Source: Russula earlei (taxonomy: Eukaryota > Basidiomycota > Agaricomycetes > Russulales > Russulaceae). From it: a stretch of DNA of 64,000 nt. Position numbers and translations under genes: made by a program. The notes beneath the pieces were generated by a model. The model did not search any database. It saw nothing but the letters and a program-made list of their open reading frames with translations, and was not told the origin of the DNA. Positions 24,337 to 34,535 of the stretch are shown here, in pieces. The stretch spans positions 1 through 64,000 of the forward strand of contig JAGFNK010000002.1 of assembly GCA_025769875.1 (NCBI GenBank). The letters are read 5' to 3'. Every line of letters begins with the position of its first letter. Position 1 is the stretch's first letter.

Positions 24337-27247
24337 TCAATCATCATCGTTCGTCCGTTGCTCCTCCCCTATGCCGCCAACCCAGAACACCCTCCAATCT
24401 TCCAGCCCCTTCCGCTGCCATCCGTAAATGCCCTGATCGGACTCGAGCCGCGCTACGACCTCCGCCGTCGCCATGCTGTCAAAGGAGACCGCGCTGTGCG
24501 TGGAATACGACCGGCTCAGGTCGAGCGGCGCGTCGTACGGCCGATGCCAGTGCCCGCCCCCGCAGAGGAATCCCGTGTCCCCGATGTCGACCTCCGCCAC
24601 GACGGGCGACGACGACGACGACGACGACGGCTCCTCCGCGCGCGAACCCCTCTCCCTCCCCACGACGACGAGCGACGAGAGCGGCGTCTCCTGGATCTCC
24701 AGCCCGTCCTCGCCCCCAAACGCGGTGAGCTGCAGCACGCGCACGGTGCGCCGCGCCGATGCGGGAAATGTGGACGTGGACGTGGGCGTCGGCGTCGGCG
24801 TCGACGACGACGCCACCTCGCACGACGCCAGCGAGGACTCGCTGCATGCGCCGGCCACGCCGGCCCCGCCGCACCCTCCGTGGTCGACGTCGATCGTCCG
24901 TGGGACGACGAACGTCGGAGGCGAGCGCCACGAGAACGTGTGCAGAGGAATGACCGCTTGCATGTTGGCAGGGAGCGGGCAGGGCAGCACGAAGGACTGC
25001 TTGCCGCGCGTGACGAGGTAGACGCCGTCATGCGCCGCCGGTGCCGTCGTTGTTGCTGCGGCTGCGGAGGCGGCGGCGGAGGCGTCGTCCCTTGGCGCGC
25101 TGGTCCTCGATGCGGTGGCGGCGGATTTAGAGGAGGGGCGGGTGGCGGCGGCGGTGTCCCACGGGTCTCGGGGAGCCATGGAAGTGGAAGAGGCGGCGGT
25201 AGGAGTGGGGAGATCGAATTTGGCGGGGAGAGTCCAAGCGCCACGATTGTCCTTTGCCATCCCGAAGCCGTCGAGCGATGAGCGCGAGCGGCGCTTCGAA
25301 GGAGAGGTGAGGGCGGTTGGGGAGAGGGAGGACGAGGACGCGAAGGAGTCACGCGAAGAGTGGGCGGCGGGCTCTTCGAAGATGGCGATCTCGCTCACGG
25401 AGGAATTGATGAGGCGGATCAACCCCACCTTTTTCTCAAAGACGACGAAGAGGCTCAGCAGCGGGTTGAGAATGATCGTCGTGAGCGACGTCGGGCGTTG
25501 GCGCATGCTGTAGCGTGATCCACGCAATTGTGAGTTATTCGACGTCGGCCTCGAGATGGCCGTGGCATCCGAAGCACTTCGGGAAAGATTGTCCTGAAGG
25601 TTCTGGGAGACGAAAGTGATACCGCGAGAATGAAGCGGGGTATAGTATTCCTGCGGGTAGAGAACAGGATGTTATTTTATGGACCTATCGGATATCTCTT
25701 CTCGCCTATGGAGGGTGGGCCTCACCTTCACGAATCGGAATGCTCGTTCGCCTTTGGGTGATTCGTACAATAGAATAGCCGACTTGATCGCGACAGCTAA
25801 TAAAGCGCTACCACGGGGCTGGTTGTCGTTCCGCCAGAGCGCATACGTCAGAACCGATGCATTCATGAGTCGGGATCCAGGAACAGCAAGGGGGACGTAG
25901 TCAGTCGCCCATCTGAGAGGAAGATCATCCACAATATCCCATCCCGAGTCCATGACAGGCAGGCGTTGTTGAGGGCGCTTGTATTCGGCCCTCCGGGGAA
26001 CGCCTGGCGAAACCTGAAGGATGGATTGATACGACGATGAAGGCTCGGGGTCTTGCGGTGAGTCCGACATAAGCGACCTCAAGCCTTTGGTCAGGTGGCC
26101 GGAATGTCTGTGCCTGTGTCTGTGCTTCTTCGTTGTCGACTGATGTGGATGCCAGCTGGGCGGGCGGTGGAGGTTCAACGGCCGAGCACCCTACAGAGCC
26201 TCTTACCATTGCATACCTCAATGAAGGTGAGCAGACATACCTTTTGAGAGACCGCCCATCTCGCTAGGCTTATTAGACTTGCGAGGTTATACATACGTAA
26301 GGTTCGGGTATGTTCTTGTTCTTTCCCATTATCTGGATCGGAACCAACGAGAAACAACACGACACCTTGAGGGGTGCTCTCGCCTATTTCCTCTACCTCA
26401 AGAAGCGACATCTGAAAAACCCTGACGAATCGCGTGAGTCACGTTCACGATATGAAGGTTTTGAAACCGAATGACCCCTCTCCCGTCCAGATGGAGTGTG
26501 CTTCTGCTTCTCCTGGTCCTCTCGTTCGCAGTCCGACATCGGTCCACTCTTGTGGGAACATGTTGAGGACCGAGAGACCGTCATCATGGCCAATCAAGAG
26601 TAGCCGATCTCCAAGAAGAGGTAGCAAGGCGCGTATCGGAGAAGTTGTGTGAGGGAGAAAGCGAGAGCCGAGTTGATGAAACGCAAGGTGAGCGGGTCGT
26701 AACGACTCCCCGACCATGGGTCGCGAAGGGTCATATTCGAGGAGTTCATCTGGTTGAATGGGTGGACTTGGTAAGCTGTCAAAGTCGGTGTGTGAATGCG
26801 GAGCGGGGATGGCAAATGAAGGGCCCGCAGTCGAGGGACCGTCCTGAGGGACATCCTGTGTAGAGTATAGTGGACGATGAGAGTTTCAGAAAGATGTAAA
26901 CGGGGAGGGCGCACATCGTCTTGTATACCGTCGCCCCAGCCCCTTCGTCTCCGCCGTTCCAACTCCTCCGGGGTGATGTCGGCGTACCGCTCAGCTGCTC
27001 TTGATACAAACTGAGAGGATTGTCGTGATAGATAGAAACGATGATGGTCACCTCTTCTCTATCCAGCTCTTCCACCTCCCGAACCTGCGTGACAAGAGGA
27101 TCGGTGTCTCATACGTTGCACCAAGCCGCAACTGTGCTCGTACCTCGAGTTTGGGCCGTGTGCTTGTGCGAGGTTTTCATAAGATGGCAGACCGTCACCA
27201 TCGCCCACTCCCACGTCCTGCTCCGGGAAATCCATAGCACGGGACAT
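24337..27247 (-). CDS. Conserved basidiomycete beta-propeller (CNH-like) protein
   Basis: Many exons run from the ATG at 27247 to a stop at 24337. The first are 27144-27247 and 27052-27084, then from 26999 (GERYADITPEELE-like block, Arg-rich). Key segments in order: LPSYENLAQAHGPNSR, LPLLGDRLLLIGHDDGLSVL, MSLLEVEEIGESTPQGVV, LRMYNLASLISLARW, then the large last exon (24337-25527) starting at SLTTIILNPLLSLFVVFE. The repeated short beta-strand motifs and the overall order recall a CNH-type propeller found as an uncharacterised conserved protein across basidiomycetes. All junctions checked keep phase. The last exon contains Ser, Ala and Asp homopeptides from trinucleotide runs (about 24606-24630). 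Function unknown; a signalling scaffold role is only a guess. Confidence 0.68.
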
Positions 27248-27766
27248 GGAAATAGCTGTAGAGATGGGCAACTGGGCGACTACAAGCCAATGTATCCGTT
27301 TCTAAGGGCTGGACCAGCGGTACACCGACCGGGCAAAACCACGTGCACAGGCTCCCCTCCCACCATCAGACAATTTCCCCACCCACACACAGGCAGCTGA
27401 GGCTGTGCACACGCGCGGTGACCAAAGAAAGAATGTAGTCGATTCGCGTACGTTTATGCTGATGGTTGTGATGTAAATTGTGACATGCTGGAACATTGCA
27501 AATTACCCTGCCGAGATGGTCATCGATGCGATGAGGATCAGCCAAGCGAGGCGCAGACGACCTGTCAATTAGAATGAATGATGCAAAACCCGTATCTATG
27601 TCTGCACGACTATGGTGGCCCTCGGCGGAGGGCAGAAATAAGGAGAAGAGAGGGTGGCCTGCGTGGGATGGTTTGTACTTGTCTTGTGCTGTGCTGTACT
27701 CCAACCAACCCAACTGTGACTTATAAAGTAACCGTTCTCGACGTCTTCATCCTCTGAACGAGCGTC
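27248..27766. promoter_or_regulatory. Divergent intergenic region with TATA box
   Basis: About 520 bases between the CNH-like gene (minus) and the PKA regulatory subunit (plus). TATAAA occurs at 27722-27727, 40 bases before the PKA-R ATG. The minus frames here have no recognisable content. Confidence 0.5.
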
Positions 27767-29332
27767 ATGTCCACGTTTGACACTCTCGTCAACGATCTGA
27801 CCAGAGACGTCCAGCGCGTCCAACCAAATGATGTTCTCCAATTTTGCGCAAACTGGTTTCAGTCTCGCCTCGAAGAGCAAAGGGCTCGTACCCGTGATGC
27901 ACTCGCCCATCGTCCCTCTCTGGCCGCCAACCTCCCGCCGAATCACTACATGGATACTCCCATTGCGCCCCAGCCCACACGTTCGACGGCCTCTCCCTTC
28001 ACCGATCCATTTGAGCCGCGGCGCATATCTTTGCAAACCCCCGCCTCTCAGAGCAATTTCGGCTCCTTGAATGTCTCTGGAAACGGTATCTTTTCCAGCG
28101 ACGGTATGCCTGATCCAACGACAACGACCACAACTGCCTCCGCCCCTTTCCCCCCTCCCAGTTTCCGCTTCGATCCCGATCCACCAGTAGACCCATACTC
28201 CGTTCTCGATCACATCACCCCTAGCCAGTCCCCAGCGCCAGGGGACTACCTCCACCCGCCTGGTTTTAACCTCATGGAGCGACGGACGTCCGTCAGCGCC
28301 GAACCGATCCCCGTCAACAGTGAGAATCACCAGCCGTTGCCCGTTTATCCCAAAACAGAAGATCAGCTCCGGCGAATCCGAGCATCTACGAAAAACAACT
28401 TCCTTTTCCGTGATCTTGACGAGGAGCAGGAGACCGGCGTGCTCAATGCCATGCGCGAAACGGAAGTCACGGCGGGACAGATCGTCATCCGCCAGGGAGA
28501 CGTTGGCGACTACTTTTATGTCGTCGAGTCAGGTCTGTTGCACTGCTACATTCGTACGCCACAGCCACCTTCGGGACGTCGTCCACGGGGTTCTGATAAC
28601 CCTCCGCCGGATGCGGAGGAGCACCCTCAGTTTGGCAAGCTGGTTCAAAAATGCACACCGGGGACATCATTCGGGGACCTTGCGTTGATGTACGGCCATC
28701 CCCGCGCCGCATCTGTCGTCGCGGTTGAGCCTTCCACCCTGTGGTGTCTCGACCGGATCACGTTCCGAACAATCATATTGAATGCAGCGCACCGCAGACG
28801 GACCATGTATGAAGGGTTCTTATCGACGGTGACCCTGCTCTCGTCGCTGTCATCCACAGAACGCAGTAAGATTGCGGATGCGCTCGCCAGTCAGGCGTAC
28901 GAGGACGGTGAGGCGGTCGTCAGGCAAGGCGAGATGGGCGATACGTTTTTCTTCGTCGAGGAAGGAGAGGCTGAGGTCACCAAAACACACCAAGGTGATG
29001 ATGGGGAAACACGGGAGATCGTCGTGGGGCACCTGGCACGCGGAGATTATTTTGGAGGTTTGTCTGGTTCCTCCTCGGTAGCTACCGAATCGACTAATTG
29101 TGCCACACACTCACCGCCTCATGCAGAGCTGTCGCTTTTGAGACTGGCACCGCGGGCGGCTACTGTCAGCGCCATACGACGGCCACCCGGTTCGAATCTC
29201 GCTGGGCTTAAGGTGGCAGGACTGGACGCCCAAGCGTTCACGAGGTTGTTGGGTCCCCTCCGGGAGATTATGGAACGCAACGCGGGGACGTACGGGAGTT
29301 ACAGTAATCCGCATCAGGGCTTCGGACATTGA
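27767..29332 (+). CDS. cAMP-dependent protein kinase regulatory subunit
   Basis: Two exons (27767-29057, 29127-29332) give 498 residues. Residues 1-45 form the dimerisation/docking helix bundle (LTRDVQRVQPNDVLQFCANW). A long Pro/Ser/Thr linker ends in the pseudosubstrate-type site RRTSVS, a phosphorylatable type-II-like inhibitor sequence. Two cyclic-nucleotide-binding domains follow. Their phosphate-binding cassettes are FGDLALMYGHPRAASV (residues ~305-320) and, spanning the intron, FGELSLLRLAPRAATV. It holds the catalytic subunit inactive in the cytosol until cAMP binds, linking nutrient signals to growth. Intact; TATAAA lies 40 bases upstream of the ATG. Confidence 0.95.
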   Translation: MSTFDTLVNDLTRDVQRVQPNDVLQFCANWFQSRLEEQRARTRDALAHRPSLAANLPPNHYMDTPIAPQPTRSTASPFTDPFEPRRISLQTPASQSNFGSLNVSGNGIFSSDGMPDPTTTTTTASAPFPPPSFRFDPDPPVDPYSVLDHITPSQSPAPGDYLHPPGFNLMERRTSVSAEPIPVNSENHQPLPVYPKTEDQLRRIRASTKNNFLFRDLDEEQETGVLNAMRETEVTAGQIVIRQGDVGDYFYVVESGLLHCYIRTPQPPSGRRPRGSDNPPPDAEEHPQFGKLVQKCTPGTSFGDLALMYGHPRAASVVAVEPSTLWCLDRITFRTIILNAAHRRRTMYEGFLSTVTLLSSLSSTERSKIADALASQAYEDGEAVVRQGEMGDTFFFVEEGEAEVTKTHQGDDGETREIVVGHLARGDYFGGLSGSSSVATESTNCATHSPPHAELSLLRLAPRAATVSAIRRPPGSNLAGLKVAGLDAQAFTRLLGPLREIMERNAGTYGSYSNPHQGFGH

Positions 29333-29591
29333 GCATTTCTTTCTTTGTTGGATTGTGGCTTGATAGATAAATAAAGTCGTGCGCGCGACCACGAGTGGTG
29401 GCAGGGCCTGGCGTCTAACTTTGTTCCGCTCGTCGCGATGTCAACAGCCTCACGAGCGTACGTTATGGTTCCACAGTCTCCCACACTCCTCCTTGTTTCT
29501 TGCCCTTCTCACTCATGCCTAACTGAAAGTGCTGAACGATCTACTACTTTACGGCCCGTTTGCTTCTCTTCCTTGTTCTCCCCCTTAGGCC

Positions 29592-31093
29592 ATGTCCCCA
29601 CCCAGTTCTTCACTTATGAGGTTACCTAAACGACAGGACACGACTCTCCTGGTGAGCCCGACGCACCCAATCGCAAACATCACCAGTCGTACAACTCTGT
29701 GCGTCCTTGCTTTTGTCGTGATTTCTCTATTCGTTTGGGTCTTAATCGCCGTTGAAGCGTAAGCGTGCAGCCGACCAGCAGCGCCGGCAGTGCGAGTGGG
29801 ACACCAGGACCGATCTCGGTATCTATCCCTGGTGTCCTTCCACCACCACCACCAGCCAGTTCATCTACAAGCTCGACGAACTCGCGGACATCCCTGCAGC
29901 CTCCGGCTTCATCGTTCATTCCTTCATCGGCCGCCTCGTGAGTCCATCCTTTCCTGCTAAATATATTGCACGCGTTTAATAGTGCTTTTGAAAGGAATGC
30001 CACCACCAGCTTCTCTCCAACTAGCTCGCCTGTGGCGAGCTCTTCCGCTCTTTCCACAACACCTCCCCCACCTTTGCCCGTCGTCACGACCACCTCAGAC
30101 TCTGGCGGTACAACCTTCATCACCTCAACCCTCACCGCGCAGTCGTCCCAATCTCCCACCCAAACCCCGATACCAGCCTCGCGCGCGTCGACCTCCTTTT
30201 TGAAAAACAAACCGGCCATGATCACCGTCTTCTCCCTCGCCGGCCTCATCGTGCTCGCTCTGCTCTTCGTACTCCTGACGATGGTCGTGCGTCGGAGCAA
30301 GCGCAACCGTTTGGAGAATCAGGCGATAGACTTCTCGCCGACCGGCGCGCACCTCGTCGATGTCGACGTTGACGTCTATAACGACGGAGGTGGCGGCAGC
30401 GACAACGACGACGACAAGCGCAGTGGCTCTTCTCTTCCGCACGGGAGCGGCAGTGGCAGCTCGTCTCGCGAGCTGCTCAGCGACCGCGCTGGCGGCGCTG
30501 GTGCTGCGCCTCGTACCCTCATGCCAGCTCCCGCTCCGCCCATCCTGGATCCAGCTCCGATGCCGCTACGACCACCCAGGGAGATGCAACAGCAAGCAAC
30601 TGGGACTGGTTTCATTGGCATAGGGACCGCCTATGGGGACCCTTCATACCCTTATTATGATCCCGGGCGACAGCGGCGGCAGCACAGCGACCAGCAACAG
30701 AAGCTACCACCACCACCAATTCAACGTCGACGACAGCAGGAGGAAGAGTGGCTTCCACAGCCAGACCTCCAATCCGAGGTCGTTCATCATCCAGCGTCGC
30801 TTGTGCCCGCGATCCGTCGAGATCCGAGCGCCATGCAAACGTCCAACGTCCCGTTTGCGACGCCACTTGGAAATACGACACTGCCTGGCGCCGTTGGTGG
30901 AGGTGCTAGTGAAAGGCGGGGTTCTCGCTGGAGGGATCAAGAGTACACCGCCGCGCCTTTAACACGTCCGCTCAGGATTCCAAGCAAGCTTGGACGTGGT
31001 GGGGAGAGTTCCGAGGATGTCAGCTCGACGAACAGCGAGGATTCTCGCCGTTATCCTCGCGTCTTGAAGGTAGCGTTTGCCCTCTCTTCGTGA
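29592..31093 (+). CDS. Single-pass membrane protein with Ser/Thr/Pro-rich ectodomain
   Basis: The best model starts at the ATG at 29592, splices near 29652 (donor CTCCTG|GTGAGC, acceptor ending about 29772) and again at 29938-29982, then runs to 31093. The extracellular part is a Ser/Thr/Pro-rich stalk likely to be O-glycosylated. One transmembrane helix (ITVFSLAGLIVLALLFVLLTM) is followed by a basic stop-transfer (RRSKRNR) and a long low-complexity cytosolic tail with Gly/Asp, Pro and Gln/Arg blocks. The layout recalls Mid2/Wsc-like or SKG6-like surface sensors, but no diagnostic domain is visible. The N-terminal exon is uncertain: a hydrophobic frame inside the first intron could be an alternative signal anchor. 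Confidence 0.55.
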
Positions 31094-32218
31094 ACCTCCT
31101 CGGCTGAAGCGGGGGACGCCATCGCAGGTTGTTAACGAGTGACCTTGTTCACACACACGGCACGGACTGTGTACGGTCCTTTTTTGGTTTTTGCTATGTT
31201 TCCTTCTCAACACGGTGCATTATTACGTTACATCTTTCATACCCGCGTGCAGGGCATGCGTTCACCATCATTCAGTAAATGTAAATGGACTTTGATGACT
31301 CGATGCATACATAGCGGCTTGCGGTAGGGGACAGGAGGAATTTAATTCATTGTAGTTCTCTGTCGTGTGCTTGCCTTACCTTACGTCCATCTCTCGTTGC
31401 TCTGGACAAAACCATGATGTTAATCTGACAGAAAGACAGGAAAGCAAGAAGTGCATCCGTTAACCCCGACGAATGGAAGAGTGCGCTTCACCAGCTGGAC
31501 ACTGCACCTTTACCTCCGCGTGTGCGTATGAATCGGTCATATCGATGACGCCGGTGCCTTGTCTGCAACGAAACACCGTGATGTCTGATAATCGTACTTG
31601 TTTGCCTGCCCAGATTCCACCATCGAGGGGTTTCCATTAATTGGAGGTGGGTGCCAGTGGTCCGGACCGCATCTCTCTGTTCGGCCACGTAGGGCACAGG
31701 ACCACGACCGCAGCCCCGTTCGATCCAGAATGCCGAACGGAGAACGGCCGCCTCTCGAGGGCGTTGGGGAGAAGAGACGGTCAAGTCGAGGCGGGCGGGG
31801 GATGGGACGGGCGGCATCATGTGGGGCCCCCTCCTCGACCTCCTCGATCGACCCTTTACTCCAGGCGCGTATTAAAGCGTCATCCTCGTCATCGTCGTCA
31901 ACAACCAACCGCCCGCACAACAACCCGGCGTCCCGGTTCGCCGATTTCGGGTACCAGCATGCTTGAAGCTCTGAAGTCCGAGTCCGAGTCCGAGTCCGAG
32001 TCCGTCTCAAGTCGGCAGGTAGATGAGCGTCCTATACGCCCCCCGTGCGAGCTTAGACCTCATTCACCCTTTCGGGACGGGCGTGGAGGAAACATGTTTG
32101 GGGAAGCGTTGGAACTGGGGAGGGGGGGGGGGGGGGGGGAACGGAGCAACAGACACCGCACCGACGGAAGCGATTCAGGGAATCCCCATGCAGACTCGTT
32201 CGTCGTACGGCATCGCCG
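31094..32218. other. Mostly non-coding, GC-rich, with simple repeats
   Basis: No confident gene. A minus frame at 31537-32010 and plus frames at 31598-32222 overlap, and all are biased by GC content and repeats. A GTCCGA hexamer array lies at about 31977-32005, and a 12-base G run sits near 32129. Confidence 0.4.
31977..32005. repeat. GTCCGA hexanucleotide tandem repeat
   Basis: About four and a half consecutive copies of a GTCCGA-type unit. It encodes alternating Ser-Glu or Arg-Thr depending on strand, which creates artificial reading frames nearby. Confidence 0.8.
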
Positions 32219-32523
32219 CTAACCCCCTTCGTCGTTCTCGTGCTGCGCGCGGATGTGCTTACCGAGCAACCCACACATCTCGGGCTGGTACAGAATATGA
32301 CTCTGATACACGCTCTCAAACCGAAACTGGCTCTGGTCGGTCACATGCAGGACGCAGCCGTGACGGTTCGGCGCGAAAAAATCCTTTCCGCCTTGACAGC
32401 AGAGACTTGCAGCTTGGGATGCCTGACCTGCCAGTGGAACGCATCGATGTTTCTCAGCAACCCCCAATTCCGGGGGGGAAGACAATAAACCCAATCCTGG
32501 CCCAAGTCCAACACCGTGTGCAT
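32219..32523 (-). pseudogene. Possible coding remnant split over two frames
   Basis: On the minus strand one frame reads a protein-like block with QDWVYCLPPRNWGLL and DAFHWQVRHPKLQV (32523-32400). A second frame continues with NRHGCVLHVTDQSQFRFESV (32380-32260). The two would join if one or two bases were gained or lost near 32390. I do not recognise the family. It may be the end of a decayed gene; short length makes chance hard to exclude. Confidence 0.3.
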
Positions 32524-32670
32524 ACAACATCACGGTGCTTATGGATCCCACCCCATGATGACATCCAGCGCGCTTAGGCCAACATACACGACAAATGAGA
32601 ATGCTTAGTGAGGGAGCCGAATTGTGATCCAGCGCATGCCTGGTCTCTCCATGAAGCTGTCATGCCATTG

Positions 32671-33941
32671 TCACCGACCTGACAAAGCGATGATCATATC
32701 GACCACTATTTTTCCGAGCCTAAATCGATTCGGTAACAAGGCAGCGGCAAACGCCCCACGCCGCGCCCACCCATCGATCATGAACGTACCCCACAGGGTC
32801 GTCCACGTCATCGTCCATAACCAACCACCCCATCCTTGCACCCGCGACCCTGTCAACCTTTTGAATACGTCCTCCATGGCCGCACCACCGCCCATCATGA
32901 GGAAGAACCACGGAGTGGTTAAGTCCGTCCCGCGCCCGGTACCCCACACGCCAGTATGGTGAAGGATGGCGGACACGGTGAATGCACCGAGGAACGCGCC
33001 AGGCTTCCCGTAGAGCATGCCGCCCGGACGAGCTCCAAAAACGATGAAAAAGTGTCGCATGAGCTGGTGCCAGCGGACTACTCCAGAACTGGTGGATCGA
33101 GGTGGACATCCATGGCCGGTGAAAGACGCGCGGCCACAGTAAGGATGGCTGGCGTAGAACGATTCCGCCCGATCAATGCGGTGACGTGATACAACGAGTC
33201 GACTAGCGCGTACGACCACACGCCGCCACAGATGCCTGAGAGGGCAGCCAAAGCAGTGCGAGGAACGAGGCCAAGCCTTGGGTCGAAGATACTGCCGCCT
33301 CCTGGGCTGGAGACGGAAGGGCAGGCACATTCAATGATGTAATGCGACGCGTCGAACACTGTCAGTTTTACGACTGTCTTGATCGCGAACCAGGCGATCG
33401 AAGGTGGCGGGGGGATCTCGCGGGGAAACGGGTTAGGAGACCACGACCATCCGATTCCTCGCTGGTTGTGCAAGAGCTCGAACGCGTCGAGGAGGACATT
33501 CGAGGCTGACAAACATCGTTCGATGGGTGCATCTTGACGACGCTTCGGTATTTCGTACCTCCTCAACGGTCTCTTGATGAGCGCCCACTCAAATGACCTC
33601 AGTGCTATGCAGAACATTGCGGTCTATAATCGCGTTTTAGCAAACCTGCGTAAGGTGACACGTGTTCAAGAAAGACGGCGCACCATAAAAAAAAAATTAA
33701 AGAAAGCCAGCCTGTCAGCACTTTGATCTCCGAGCGATTGTGCCAACAGCGCCGCAAAATCAAACCTCACGGCACAACGCCAAGCCTGCCATGCAATGAA
33801 GGGAAGCAGCAAAAGCTTGATGATGAACGTATTTGGGAGAATGGCGAGCACCGCCTGAGCATAGTAGCCCAGAATGAGGGGGAAGATGGCCCTAAGGGTT
33901 AACGGCTGACGAACTGCGAGATCTGGAGAAAGAATAGACAT
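32671..33941 (-). CDS. Wax-synthase-like MBOAT acyltransferase, frame-disrupted
   Basis: Exon 1 (33684-33941) and a second exon from 33623 down to 32671 are joined across a 60-nt intron (33624-33683). The product is a polytopic membrane protein of the wax synthase domain family, members of which acylate terpenoid or other secondary metabolites at the ER. It carries the family core FHRPWMSTSIHQFW then RWHQLMRHFFIVFGARPGG, with SAILHH supplying the conserved catalytic-type His. Reading this core requires two frame changes: an extra base near 33168-33170 (a GGG run on the coding strand) and another near 33075-33076. Without correction translation ends early. It may be a pseudogene or carry sequencing errors. 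Divergent from the questin-oxidase-like gene. Confidence 0.75.
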
Positions 33942-34535
33942 GGGGGAGGGCGATTGAGAGAGCAAGGGGAATAACTGGGAAGAAGAGAGAAAGGGTTGAA
34001 TATACCTGGGGAGCCCGACTGTAACCGAAGTCGGGACTGACCAATCGTGTGTAGAGCGGACCTCATAAAGTATCGAACGTTTTTCGCTGAGAAACCTCAC
34101 AAATTGAAACGAGTACCGTAAGTGCAGGGTGAACCGACTGCTAACTTGTTTAAACCTAGGCTTGACCAGACCAATTGGCGAGCTCGGTCCCACGTCTGCA
34201 TTGTTGCTCGATCTGTGTAGAGCGGACCTCATTAACGGGGTCTGCTGAGCTGAGAAACCTTCGCTCCCAATTTAAAATCAGCGTAAGTGCAAATCAAAGG
34301 TAGACCGGACGCCGACTTGACGTTTCCCAGCTTACGGGCCAAGCTAAATAAACCTCTGTGACCACAGGCCGATTACGTCAATACAGGCATTGAACTGCAA
34401 CGAAATGCCGATAGGTTTAATGGTTGAAGGGCTCCGAATCTGCACTAGTCGCAAGCCCACTTGGCTTGGGCGGTTATCGGTCGTGACATATAAAGCCTCT
34501 GACGGGCCCTCGTGGTCTCGTTAGCGCATCATCCA
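33942..34535. promoter_or_regulatory. Divergent promoter region with a duplicated block
   Basis: The region between the wax-synthase-like gene (minus) and questin-oxidase-like gene (plus). It contains two diverged copies of a roughly 90-base block offset by 166 bases. No separate gene is supported. Confidence 0.5.
34048..34303. repeat. Two diverged direct repeats in the divergent promoter
   Basis: Copies begin at 34048 and 34214. Each shares TGTGTAGAGCGGACCTCAT, then GCTGAGAAACCT and a CGTAAGTGCA-type word in the same order with similar spacing. Divergence outside these words suggests an old duplication or selection on the shared words. Confidence 0.65.

Noticed and set aside
24358..25352. 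Long Arg-rich or Ser/Pro-rich frames on both strands over the last exon of the CNH-like gene
   Set aside because: They arise from GC-rich trinucleotide runs opposite the Ser/Ala/Asp homopeptides and show no motif.
29680..30306. A 208-codon minus-strand frame opposite the single-pass membrane protein
   Set aside because: The plus strand gives a coherent stalk, transmembrane helix and stop-transfer; the minus frame is its mirror.
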